Assembly: GCA_011799875.1 (NCBI GenBank) | Contig: CM022303.1 | Location: forward strand, 68,007,446-68,071,445 | Length of the DNA: 64,000 nt | Direction of reading: 5' to 3' | Source: Thinopyrum elongatum | Taxonomy: Eukaryota > Streptophyta > Magnoliopsida > Poales > Poaceae | Shown: one piece after another, positions 35,033 through 45,819 of the stretch | Layout: each line of letters starts with the position of its first letter | Numbering within the stretch: the stretch's first letter is position 1 | The notes under the pieces: model-generated | Database searches by the model: none | What the model was told of the DNA's origin: nothing | The model's input: only the letters and a program-made list of their open reading frames with translations | Position numbers and translations under genes: made by a program

Positions 35033-38000
35033 CTCGTCGTGGAGGGGATAAGAACCCCTCCTCCACCCCAGGACGAACCCTAGCTGCCTCCCTCTCCCTC
35101 TTCGTCGCCTTCCTCCCACACCCGAGCACCGCCATGGACGGCTTCAGCTGAAACGCGCGGCCACCGTCGCCCCGACGCCTCGCAGCAGTGCCAGATCGCC
35201 CCGCCGTCGCTCGCTGCTTCACCTGCTGCCTCGAACCGGAGCTAGAACCCCCTGCCTCGTCGCGCACAAGCTCGTCTTGAAGCTTCGGGCGCCGGTGATC
35301 GCCGTCACGATTCGCCGCCGTCACGGCACCCCGAGCCCACCTTTGCACGCCTACGGGACCACCGTGAGCACCCCGTCCTCCTCCCTCTCTCTCTGCGCTC
35401 GCCTTCTGTGCCGTAGCTGCCGCCCCCATCGGGCCGAACCCTCCGCCGTGGAACTTGACGCCGGCGCCACTTCGGCGACCAAATGGCCCTGGGCTCGTGC
35501 CCATCGAGCTCACCGCGCTGGGTAGATCACCCCTAGCCGCGTCGTTTGCTCGCTAGCGTGCTGCCTCACCGTCCCCATAGCACATCCGTAGCCGCCGCCG
35601 CCCCCCGTCGTCGCCGTCGCCGATTCCGGCCTTCCCCGACGAGGCTGACCCCTCCATTGGATGCGCGACCTCAACGCCGTCCGAAAAAGCCTAACCGCGC
35701 CGCGAATGAGCCCCTGTGGGGGAAACCCGCAGCTCGCAGGCGTTCTCCGCCGTTTTAGAGCTTGCCAAAGCCCTCTCCGGCGCTGGCGCCGACGTGGCCA
35801 GCTGGGGCCCGCCCCCAGCACCACTGCCACCGGGCCCCAGTGGGGTCCGTTGACTAGTCAGCACTGCTGACTGGGCAACCCGTGTCACTGACACGCAGGC
35901 CCCACCGCTAAAACATTTTAAGAATAATTAGAAATACTAATTAACATGCTAATTAATCTAAATAGCTAATTAGTTAACTAAGCGGACACTGACAGTGGGT
36001 CCCACTAGATAATTAGGTTAATTAGATAATTTAATCCTCTGTTTAGTTAGTGTAGCCTATGACATGTGGGTCCCACTTGTCAGGTTTGACTTTGGTCAGC
36101 TGCACTGTTAACCGCTGATGTCACACCTACGTCACAATGATGTCATCATTTACTATTCTGGATAATTTGAATTTAAATAAATAATTAAAATTCAGAAAAT
36201 GATTAAAACTTTAGAAAATCATATAAAATAAACCGTAACTCAGATCGAAAAACTTTATACATGAAAGTTGCTCAGAACGACGAGACAAATCCAATCGTGC
36301 CGTCAGTTTCCGTGTTGGGACCCTCTACGGAGGTGAACCCACAACTTTTAGGCTGTTTCCGGTAGATGAATAGTGCTTATACACTGATTAATAAATCCAA
36401 CTTAAATCCTAAAATAACTAATATGATTTAGATATGTCTTTAGGCAACCCTGCACTGCACGTTAGCATAGTATGCTCTGTGTTGCATATGTTTGCCGTGT
36501 ATTTATCTGTTTGCTCCCCCTCTTCTCTCTCGGTAGACCCCGCTATAGACGCAGTTCCCGAGACCGACGCAGCTCAGGAGCCCGACGACACCGTTGACGA
36601 CCTTGCCTTTGCCGCCGAGCAACCAGGGAAGCACCCCCCTTTTTGAGCATGCCTATATCGCCTATTCTCTTCTCTCTTGTGCTAGCATTAGGATTGCTGC
36701 TGCTACTGCTTTACCTATTCTGATGCATAGCCTGTTTATTGTAACCTGCTATTGAAACCTTACCTGCTTATCCTAAACTGTTTAGTATAGGCTAGGTAGA
36801 GACCTACCAGAGACCCCACTTTGTCCCCAGTTGCCCCGCTGGATTATCAGATGACTCGATCAACGGGATCGACTGCCAGACCCCGGCACTGCACAACGCC
36901 CCCCTTAGTTGTACGACACTGCAGCGTTACCATCGAGTGCCGAGGGTGATACCTCGTATAGCACTCCTGATGTTAACTCTATAGAGTAGCTATTTGGTCA
37001 TGGTCATCGAGGGTGATTCCTCCTTCTCCACTTCCGATACGACCCTGTCGCGCAACACTTCAAGTGTGAACCTCGAGGGTGATTCCTCCTAAGTTCACCT
37101 TGACGGTTACATCTAGTGGGCATCCGTAGAGGGTGATACCTCGGATTCCCCTGATGTTATGGACACACGGTTAATGTGACTTTACCCCTAAACCTTGTTA
37201 GGAACGGGTCGGCCCCGAGGGGGACCCGAGGGAGTTACTTTTACTGCAGCATTGGGGGGACAGGCGGTACCACCCAGTAGAGGTGGACCTGAGTTGCCGA
37301 CAGTCTTTTGTGAGATGGGTTGACCTGGACAGTGCCCGAGTGATGAATATGAGGCGTGGCCGGGCATTCTTGGCCCTTGCCGCAAGTCCTCGAGACGATA
37401 CGACGGCGTCACATCGATCATGAGTCTCTGCTCGTTACCGCACTACCAACACACTATGTTTTGGATATTTGATTCGAGTGGGCCTCTGGCCCAATAGCAC
37501 TAACCATCACGCGGGAATAAATATGGGTACTCTGCATCATGGCATCAGCCGAAAGCTCTGTCAGACGTCTAGTTCAGCAATGTGGCACGGTCGGATCGTG
37601 CCGACCATCCGAGGCGGTGCTGGTATCCACCCTGCACACAACGACCCGAAATGCACAGGGCGATGGCCCAAGACCCCTGAGCGATTAGGATGTAGACCGG
37701 CGGGGACCTCTCTGCTAAGCCCTAGGTAGGGCTGCGGTGTGTCGTTTGGCCGAGGCCGGGCATGACCCAGAAAAGTGTGTCCGACCGGAGTTAATCGAGT
37801 GTGGTGGGTAAGTTGGTGCACCCCTGCAGGGAAGAACTAATCTATGCATAGCCGGATCCTCGGTAACGGACGCTTGGGGTTGTATCCCGATCGATACAAC
37901 TAGAACTGGATACTTGTGATGAGAAATGGATAGTATGGCTCTGGGATTGATTTCTCGCAGGGAGTCGAGAAAGGATCTCTAGGCGAGGTTGATGACTGTA

Positions 38001-38305
38001 TGGCTCTGGGATTACTTTCTCGCAGGGAGTCAAGGAAGGATCTCTGGGCGAGGTTGATAACACTACTACTACTTTATACTGTGCTAATCTACACTCTTCT
38101 AATGCTGCATGACCGCTGAAGATGCTAGTCTTCGATAGGACTAGGCCTTCTCTCTTTTCTGACATTTCTGCAGCCCAGTCCACATATACAGCCTCCCTTT
38201 GATAATGTTGCATATGTAGTGTAGATCCTTCCTAGCTGAGTACTTCGGATGAGTACTCACGGTTGCTTTGCTTTCTTTTCCCCCCATATCCTTTTGGTGC
38301 AACCA
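35033..38305. other. Right-hand part of the long solo LTR
   Basis: Noncoding LTR sequence, GC-rich to 35900 and A/T-rich to 36430. A possible exon lies at about 36535-36626 (AG acceptor, then an acidic frame DAVPETDAAQEPDDTVDDLA, then aaccag). Repeated gagggtgat(t/a)cctc motifs lie at 36945-37145, and a near-duplicate of about 70 bp (ggctctgggattgatttctc) at about 37937 and 38000. Confidence 0.5.
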
Positions 38306-38401
38306 GATGACGGAGCCCCGGATATAGCTGCCCCCGCCGACGATCGCTACTACCACCCCGAGGGTGGATACTACTACGAGTTGGCCGACGACCAGGAGTA
38401 G
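38306..38401 (+). other. Possible tyrosine-rich terminal exon inside the solo LTR
   Basis: After a pyrimidine-rich stretch and AG, the frame reads DDGAPDIAAPADDRYY then HPEGGYYYELADDQE and a stop: 31 residues, acidic and Tyr-rich. I recall similar tails in transcripts from related grass repeats, but this is not a recognised gene. It may be a spliced LTR transcript exon or chance. Confidence 0.3.
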
Positions 38402-38707
38402 GTTCGGAGGGTCCTAGGAAGGAGGCCTGCGCCTTTCGATCGTAGTGTTTTCTTTTGCCTCGCCTTTTAAGGGCCTATATGTGTTTTCGTTTATATCTGT
38501 ACTCAGATATCTGATGCTTCCGCTGACGCTTGTATGCGAGATTTTGTATTCGAGCCCTCGAGGCCCCTGGCTTGTAACATAAAGCTTGTAAGACTTTATT
38601 TATGTTTTAGAGTTGTGTTGTGATATCTTCCCATGAGTCCCTGTGCTTGATCGTGCATGTTTGCGTGTATGATTAGTGCACGATTGAGTCGGGGGCGTCA
38701 CAAGCAG

Positions 38708-39220
38708 CAACGATAGAGAAGGAGAGCCAACAAGCAGACCATCAAACAGAAAATAATTACAGCCACAACCGCCGACACAGCCGCAGCCACAGCCGCAACA
38801 ACTGCCGACATTGAAGCACGCATCAATACGCAAAGCCATGCCCATGCCCAAGCCATTTTGTCTTTAATAATCAAGAGCATCAAGCAATGGATCAAAAATG
38901 CTGAACTAGGAAATACTGTCAACGAAGCATCGCCCAAGGATAGCAGCCCTTCTGTCTCTTTCATTGGCAACCCGTTGCCAATGGCTGCTCTTGACGCTCT
39001 TACGGAAGACACTCCGTGTAGTCTCTTAGCCCATGTAAATGGTGAGCTGATTAAAGTTACAATTGGCTCGATTATTCGCCCCAAAGATACAATCATTCAT
39101 GGAGTGCAGATGCCTGAGGGGGTCTTCAAAGTTGAGTTGTATGTTGTCTTAAATGGTTACGATGATATTGCTTCTCCGATACAACCTCCGGGTACGGATA
39201 GCCAGCTTACCCTTGGATAG
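38708..39220 (+). pseudogene. PF03004-type second CACTA protein, C-terminal continuation (CACTA 2)
   Basis: After the solo LTR the frame resumes with Ala/Thr-rich sequence (TATTADTAAATAATTADIEA), then LIIKSIKQWIKNAELG and a domain common in these proteins: LDALTEDTPCSLLAHVNGEL, IIRPKDTIIHGVQMPEG, VELYVVLNGYDDIASP. In relatives this region follows the PF03004 domain. It ends with a stop just after LTLG. Confidence 0.72.
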
Positions 39221-39235
39221 TGCTTATGTTGGCCA

Positions 39236-40965
39236 ATGATGTGGCTGAAGAATCAAAATCGGCTAGGAAACGTCCAAATCCCAACAAGCTCGCAGCAGAT
39301 GAAGAATGGCAAGACGTGTCAAGGACCATCTCCTTTGGGTCAGCAGAGTCAACCTGAAGTCCTTAACAACAATGTGGATGTCATTGAGGACCAAGTAAAT
39401 AATGATGAACTACTTGTCAATAGATTCTTCTTGGTCGACGAATATCAGTACTCAGCTGCCAAGTGCAATCTTGATGGACCTATGCCTGCTGATACCGTCC
39501 AAGCATTCTCTATGTCTCCTGTTGTCCAAGCTGATCAGCGTGTTGTTCCTTGCCAGAAGAGTCTGTTCAACGAGGACTTCACGCCACCAGACACACAAGT
39601 GCCACCAACTAGGGGGCGTTGCTGAGTCCAAACACATTCAATGTGACACTAGGAAATGCACTAATGGGTGGTCCAGCCAACCAGCCTAACATGTCACACA
39701 AGAAGAGGAGGCGACCAGGAAATGTTAACAAGGGCACTGCCGCCACCAGCCAGCCGGTTCAGAATAATAAAGAAGTAGTTCGTCGTGATGCATGGCGGAC
39801 TTACTATTTGCCAGGGTGAACCCATCCTTTCGAAGGACCTCAGCGATCTTTTATAGACAGAATAGAGGGTTCTGCATGACACAATTCTCTGTAGGGAGAA
39901 GTACGCATTTTCTCATGCAGGTGGACATATCCCCATTTTCACAGGATGGTGCCACCTAATATTGGTTTTTGTGACATTTTCCCCGCGGAGAAGTTCTATG
40001 TGCCATTCAAAGACATCTGCAGCCTATTCCACCTATACAAGCTTCTCCTTCCTTAATACGCCTATGGGCAATCAATAGCACCTACATTGCCAAATGTGAG
40101 CTCAACAAGGTTATCGCGGTAGGCGACCCCTACCTCATGCACGAGAGAAACATCAATCTCCCTGGTCGCCGTCAAGCAATGAGGAACTACCTGACGGACC
40201 ACATGCTTGTCAACATGGAAAAAGATTGCCAGCTAGTGCCCTACTATCCGAAGTAAGTCATTCGGTACTCGGTACACACTATTCTTTCTTACAATCTCGT
40301 TCTGCTTCCACGTCAAAATATTATATACTCGAGAATAATTGGTTTTTCTCTACTTTTTACGCAGAGAACATTGTGTCCTCATCGTTATTACCCCAAAGTT
40401 CGCCGAAACTTATTTCTTGGATTCGACGAGGAAAGTGAAGAAAGACTACAGAGGCATCAAGAATGTTCTCGATGAAGTACTCTTGATTATACTAGTCAGG
40501 AAGGAGTGATTAGAGACGGATATCGCAAGTTTGACAAATTTAAAGCGGTACGCTTCGGCCACAAAACTGACTTTTGTTGCATGCAGCAGTCGGAAAACAC
40601 TGATGCTACGTCGTCCACCACATGGAAGAGTACATAAGGGAGGGAGAACGCCTTAAAAAGAACTCTGACGTCGTCGCATGGGGGAAGAAAATGGAGGAAA
40701 TTAGCCCGGGAGATAGTAGAGATGAGTTCAGACGCATCCAGCTTAAGTTTAGTACCATCCTGAACAAGGATGTCATCGACCATGCCGGCGTTTTCAACGG
40801 CAGCGCACCTACCAGGTCGGAGAAGATAAAAGATCGGCTTAATAAGCAGGGTCATGATGCTGATGTACCGGTGTCTCTTGCCGATCCGATGAGGAAATAC
40901 ATTAATGATCCTTACTGTTTATGTAATAGGATAGTGACAACTAGCTATACTGTTGTGGTTCTGTA
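39236..40965 (+). pseudogene. Degraded Ulp1 (C48)-like half of the second CACTA protein (CACTA 2)
   Basis: Frames over 39236-39819 give Asn/Gln-rich linkers (KKRRRPGNVNKGTAATSQ). From about 40050 come LWAINSTYIAKCELNKVIAV and MRNYLTDHMLVNMEKDC. A later segment reads EHCVLIVITPKFAETYFLDS, where His and Asp occupy the catalytic positions of Ulp1-type peptidases, and then VVHHMEEYIREGERLKK. The cysteine position is obscured by a frame change near 40580. Multiple stops and frame changes make it dead. The order matches intact CACTA second genes. Confidence 0.65.
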
Positions 40966-40984
40966 AACTACTCGATCAGCTACA

Positions 40985-41442
40985 CATGTCGTTCTGTTGT
41001 CTTATCGTACTTCAAAACTTTACCACGACACTGTTTTTCGGCTGCCGTGGCAGTGTTTTTTATTATCGTGGATGTATTTTAGTTAATGTTACCTAGCTGT
41101 AAATATATTTGATCTTAAAAAACATTGCCACGACACCGTTTTTTGGCTGCCGTGGCAACCTTTTTTCGATGCTTTCAAACTAAGTAATGGCGTAGGAAGG
41201 TTATGCAATGCCTCCAAGGTTTATCTATATTTATGTCATGTCGAGAAGTCCCAACGTCATAGGTACAAATGTTATTGCCATCGTGCCATATTAACCAACG
41301 CCATAGATATAAAAAATACTGCTGGCGTAGCTTCCAACGTCACTGCTATTTGTTAACAATGACGCCATATTGGTGGTGTCGGGCTCCTACACCAGCAAGG
41401 CTGTTTTTGGCACGCCATAGCTAGGGTTTTTTTGCACTACTG
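40985..41442. repeat. 3' subterminal repeats of CACTA 2
   Basis: Repeated gctgccgtggca units (about 41041 and 41146) and scattered tggcgta / acgccat motifs in both orientations lead to the terminal repeat at 41442, mirroring the 5' subterminal zone. Confidence 0.7.
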
Positions 41443-41689
41443 ATAGGCCAATTCAGAAGTTCTGAACAGACTATGTCTAATCTAGTTATTTGCCAAGAAT
41501 AGCTAACTGATTTTTTGTTGGCCCAATTAGGTCTAGGATTTGATTTGCTTCTCTCTTTTGCATGTTAAAGTTCTAAAGTTGACAGGTGTAGACTGAACTA
41601 TTAAAGCTAGAAATATGATCTTAGCACTTACAACACTATCCTATCTTATATTGATGATAATCATGGAAGTAACTGCATATTTATGGTAA

Positions 41690-42640
41690 TTCTGTTCACT
41701 CCTGCAGATGAGGTATTCACTGCTAGTTTTACATCATTCATTCTGAAAACATCACTGTTGTAGTCGCGTAGTACTTAGGGTGAAAACTCGTGGCTTGCCA
41801 GCTTCCTCTAGTGTCGCCACTTCTCCCTGTCTGTCAGAAAAATCCCATTTCCAAAGAGATCCATCATGATTTCTGTGTTGAAGGCCCCCTATGAAAATAG
41901 GTTCCATCATTTTCAAATTGTAGTCATATTTGGTATTGACTTTTGTAAATTGCCACACGCATTGGGTTTACTTTTTAAATACTACTACATCCGTCCCAAA
42001 ATATAACACATTTTTCAAGATCAAATTTGAACTTAAAAAAGGTCTCATATTTTGGGACGGAGGTAGTATATGATTAGTCTGACTAGCTGGAATGTAAATT
42101 CTAAGGTTGATAGCACATGGCAATATGTTTTATAGACTACTCAAGTTTTGACTTTTAACCATCATCTGTTTAAATTTTGAAGGATCCATTTTAACATCAG
42201 ATATCCATATTGAACCATCTACCACCATGTTATTGGTTAGCAAGAAAGAGAGGAGGAACAAATATGATAAGCAAGGAAAATTACCCTATTGTATTTACTA
42301 AAGTTTGTCTTGACGACATGCTCGAAGACGGCAGGGTTGGCCATTAAGGTCTCACTATGCCCTGGATTGATGTGCCTGGTGGTGGGGGTGCAAGAGCACA
42401 TACTTCACATGCTCATCGAAGATCTTGTCAAATTTGTTGAGCTGCCGGAACATGATCCCGATGAGCGGCGGCCAGTCATGGGCTCTCTTGGTGAACTCTC
42501 TGATGCTGAAGACGGCAAAGGATCCGGCAGTGCCGATGATGTAGAGGGTGATCACCATCAGGGCTACTCTGAGAGTTGAGACTACACATATGCCCGCAGA
42601 TGCAGCAAGGGAGGAGAGTGGGGAGCCATGATCAAAGCAA
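41690..42640 (-). pseudogene. CYP704-like cytochrome P450 pseudogene, 5' part
   Basis: Exon 1 (about 42640-42282) encodes a membrane anchor MVITLYIIGTAGSFAVF, then DWPPLIGIMFRQLNKFDKIF, then, after a frame change, GHSETLMANPAVFEHVVKTN (the PGHSE...DPAVIEHVLKT region of CYP704). Exon 2 (about 41940-41690) encodes IMMDLFGNGIFLTDREKWRH, RKLASHEFSP and VLRDYNSDVFRMNDVKLAVN, with two stops. The sense of the two blocks is continuous with 18495-17195. The intervening intron holds CACTA 2, and intron 1 holds a Stowaway MITE. The exon 2 donor site looks damaged (cagttac). Confidence 0.82.
41985..42066. mobile_element. Stowaway MITE in P450 intron 1
   Basis: 82 bp with terminal inverted repeats CTACATCCGTCCCAAAATA and its near complement TATTTTGGGACGGAGGTAG, flanked by TA dinucleotides (41983-41984, 42067-42068). 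This is the signature of Stowaway/Tc1-mariner MITEs of Triticeae. No coding capacity. Confidence 0.95.
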
Positions 42641-43246
42641 GCTGCTGCTTGCTGAGAGTTAGTTTACCATGTCCAACATCTTGTATATGTGATCTTTGCT
42701 GCCAATTTATTTCTTCCAATTTGGCCGATGTCTCTTTCTTCTAGGCTAGGACAGTGACATGAAAGTTTCTATACTCTCAGGTTTTGGACAGTATTCTGTC
42801 GTACAAAATGGATAGCCTGTGTTCAAACTATCTTGATGACTCAGGACATCATCGCCTATGCACTGATTGGTCATTGAATACAAATTTGTATATGCAATTT
42901 TTGATTTTGGTAATACTGTGTGCAGATCATTTTGACTTAAAGGCTTCCCTAGCAACTAAGGTCTCCATAAGAATATCTCTTACTCTTACCAAGTAACATT
43001 GCTATTTCACGACAACCAAGATTCAACTTCCCATTCATAAAAGATTGGTACCTCCCGCAAAACAAAACAAAAATTGTACCTGGGTAAATGTTGCCCACTT
43101 GCTGGGGCACACCCGCGGTGTTGGTTATTACATTGCCCCATCTAATTGCGTTGTATTTCCAATGTTTCGGCCTAATTCTCTCATGCTAATGTAGATCATT
43201 GTTGTATGTTCCGAACTAATTTGCATTGTTATATTAGCAAAATAGA
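42641..43246. other. Upstream flank of the P450 pseudogene
   Basis: No gene is supported. The promoter of the minus-strand P450 would lie here, but I find no clear TATA box within about 150 bp of the start. Short open frames look random. Confidence 0.4.
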
Positions 43247-43410
43247 AGAGAGGACGTAAGGGGAGGCAGTGACATAGCTGATTCCATGGGCATGAGTGTA
43301 GCAAAAATGGATATTGCGTCCTAATTAATTGGAACAACAATTTGCATTGACAACAACACCTTCAACGACGTGACAACTTAATTTATCTGCTTGTTTAATG
43401 TGCTACATGT
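43247..43410. repeat. Direct repeat flanking a Copia fragment (left copy)
   Basis: agagaggacgtaaggggagg... aligns over about 164 bp with 44601-44767 (shared aggcagtga-ata-ctgattccatg, gcatgagt and acaacacct). The copies differ at many bases, so the duplication is old. Confidence 0.75.
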
Positions 43411-44600
43411 AGAAATTGTAGGATGGTTGAATATTGTGTTATATTGATATGACCCTCGCGAGGGATTGTATAGAGTACATGAGAGAGGGATAGGCTTCGA
43501 CTACAAGCAAGGCTGTTTAAACTTATTTCATCTTGAATACATATTTATCTCGAACTCTCAAGTAGGGTTAGTGAAATGATCATCACAATTATCATCCCCA
43601 TGAGGTGAACCTATTAAATGAGGAGGAAGAAGAAGAATCGCTTTTCCGAGGAGTGCACCGGCATTGGGACGGAGATGAGCAAATGGGAAGATAGTTTCAT
43701 CAAAAAGAACAGGCGAGAAATATAGACCTTGTCGGTAGGGACATCTAGGCATTTGACCCTTTGTGTTTAGGACTATGTCCAAGAAATACACACTGTTTGG
43801 AACGAAACATAAGTTTACGAGGATTATAGGCACGAATATTATGCGAACATGCACAACCAAAAACATGAAGAGATTTGTAGTCCGACCTAGTGTGAAGCAG
43901 CCTATGCATGGGGGAATGACACGATTAGGCAACATATTAATAAGATGAACTCCAATGAGGAATGCTCATCCTAAAATTTGAGAGGCATGGAGGCACTAGC
44001 TATGAGAGCTAGTCCTACTTCGACGATGTGTCTCTGGTGTTCAGCAGATCTGTTATGTTGGTGTGCATGGTGCCAAGAAACATGAGGGGAAATGTGTAAG
44101 TGTTGAAAGAATGATCTAACTTCTCGTATTCACCACCCCAATCAAATTGGATAGCGATAATTTTACTGTTAATTTTACATTCAACAAGTGCTTGAAAATT
44201 TTGGAAAACATCAGAACATTTTTAAGGAGATAGATCCAAGTAAACTTACTATAATCATCTTTGAAAACGGTGTAGTAATCATGTCTACCAATGAGGTAGG
44301 GTCTCAGTCCATATATCAGAAAAAAAGTTGCAAAGACTTCATAGAAATACAAGTGGATACAGGATAGTGCAACTGATGAGACTTTGCCTTTTGACATGAA
44401 TCACAGATAGCTTCAACACTACGCTCCCAACACATGGGAGTTGATTATTCCTAAGAACTTGTTGAACAATAAAAAGGCTGGATGTCCTAAATGCGCAAGC
44501 CACCTTTCCAATGAGAGTTTGATGACACCGCACACTTGTTTATTGAAGCTTCTAAAATGGGGAATCAATGGATACAACCCTTGCACGCATCTACCTCAAA
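43411..44600 (-). pseudogene. Eroded Copia pol fragment (GAG-pre-integrase and integrase)
   Basis: Minus-strand frames read VLRNNQLPCVGSVVLKLSVI (GAG-pre-integrase type), then KDDYSKFTWIYLLKNVLMF (integrase core, like the DDYSKFTWIYLLKH of Copia), LSLSNLIGVVNTRS (around the second catalytic Asp), then, at about 43820-43640, a LMFRSKQCVFLGHSPKHKG segment (integrase C-terminal region) and FDETIFPFAHL. Frame changes and stops are frequent, and RT and RNase H are missing. The lineage differs from the BARE-type copy in this window. Confidence 0.78.
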
Positions 44601-44767
44601 AGAGAGGATGTCAGGGGAGGCAGTGAGATAACTGATTCCATGTGCATGAGTTCAGCAAAACTGGATATTAATTGAATCCTAATTAACTGGGGCAACAACT
44701 TATATTGAACACAACACCTACATGACAACTTGCAGCTGGATTTTATCTTCTTGTATACATGTGCTAG
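44601..44767. repeat. Direct repeat flanking a Copia fragment (right copy)
   Basis: Right partner of 43247-43410. Together they bracket the dead Copia fragment. They could be worn LTR pieces of that element or a segmental duplication; no TG/CA termini are clear. Confidence 0.7.
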
Positions 44768-44779
44768 GCCAACCTTTTA

Positions 44780-45819
44780 TGTGACAGGAGGAAGACTTCA
44801 TGTCTTTGGTGGATGAGAGTTGACACACCGCATCAGAATGTGATATGGTACACGGGATTACGATTCCGGAAGATGTGTTGGGTCACCATAGCATTCCTCC
44901 TTTTGAACTCAATTATGTTTACCACCTCCACATTTTGTTCTTGTGAGACAACTGGTTTCGGCACACTAGTCACTTGATTCAATTTGAGTTTCCTATGGAG
45001 CTTAGCATACTCAATGGCCTTGCTCTGTGTCGGAGGTACAAGCCTCCCAACTTGTCGATAGAAGCCCAGAAAAAGTATTTGCTAATGCACCAATGTCTCC
45101 AGTTACCACGTTATGTCCATACATATCTCTTCGGTTGTTTTATCATGATATACTCTTCAATTTTGTGGTTGACAACTATATCATGGGCTTACATATATTC
45201 CCAGTAAAAGAATCACAAGTTAGAATTGTGGATGGATGAACAATATAATTGGGTGAATCAGGAGTGGTATATATAAAGGGTGAGATGGATGGAGAGCATT
45301 ACTCACACAAGTGTGAGAGTTTGGTGGAGTCTTCATTCCTTCTCCTGGAGATGAATTCTCATGGCCTGCTGCAGCCTACGTGTGTGGTCCTTTATATGCT
45401 GATAACATGGTAGGCTCCCAATCTTCCGAGGGATAATTTCAAATCTAATTATTACTAAAGAAAATTGCTTCACTGTTGTGTTGACTCTCTTCACCATAGC
45501 ACCTCCTAGTATGGCCACTTTTGTACATCAACTCCCCAGTTCTATGTCTTTGATGTGGTTTTGCCCTCTTCTACAATGCTGGTTTTTTATTTTGGTTCAA
45601 AAAGGGATGGTGGGCTCCAACAACAAGTCGTTTAACTTGCTTGCCACACTGTAATTTATAGTTTGGCATGGAGTTATCTACAAACTGATTTATATGCTAC
45701 TTGTTTTGTTTTACTGTAAGATACTAGGTAGCCTAATATCCCAGCCTTTTATTATTCCTCCCTGTGCCTAAGAATCATAATAATGCTAAAGTTTCCTCTG
45801 TTCAGAGAGCCCTGCTTCA
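44780..45819. repeat. Diverged dispersed repeat block, copy C
   Basis: The most complete copy: it contains the segments found in copy A on both sides of CACTA 1 (44940-45265 and 45505-45800) and those in copy B. It includes tatatataaa at 45268-45277, a TATA-like box in a context shared with copy B. There is no intact coding sequence. It is interrupted at 45819 by the Athila element; the TSD CTTCA is at 45815-45819. Confidence 0.6.

Larger units (their letters stand above)
22000..38702. mobile_element. Long solo LTR (probably Gypsy type), split by a nested Copia array
   Basis: It begins TGTAACACCCTC at 22000 and ends GGGGGCGTCACA at 38702, with TSD AGCAG at 21995-21999 and 38703-38707. Removing the nested array (22628-35027) and one TSD copy leaves about 4.3 kb with no gag or pol, so it is a solo LTR made by recombination between the two LTRs of a full element. 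The length and absence of coding domains suggest a large-LTR Gypsy family; I cannot name it, and the strand is uncertain. It interrupts the second CACTA gene. Confidence 0.82.
18645..41442 (+). mobile_element. CACTA transposon 2, inserted in a P450 intron
   Basis: The left end is CACTAGTGGAAAAAGTGC at 18645; the right end is the complement of CAGTAGTGCAAAAA, ending at 41442 (third base C changed to G). The 3-bp TSD ATA lies at 18642-18644 and 41443-41445. Without nested insertions it would be about 6.1 kb. It carries a truncated TNP2 N-terminal domain with an internal tandem duplication (19242-19784), a PF03004-type second protein (20941-21994 plus 38708-39220) and a degraded Ulp1-like part (39236-40965), all plus strand. 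The catalytic tnp2 domain is absent. A long solo LTR with a nested Copia array occupies 22000-38702. Confidence 0.92.

Noticed and set aside
36945..37145. A CRISPR-like array from repeated gagggtgat(t/a)cctc motifs
   Set aside because: Only a few short, imperfect repeats with unequal spacing inside a plant LTR; no cas genes, and a eukaryotic context.
22000..38702. Two unrelated LTR fragments rather than one split solo LTR
   Set aside because: The outer TSD AGCAG, TG/CA ends and continuity of the second CACTA gene across it support one insertion.
42289..42579. Plus-strand open frame starting MYLLKFVLTT
   Set aside because: It is antisense to the P450 N-terminal exon, which has clear family motifs on the minus strand.
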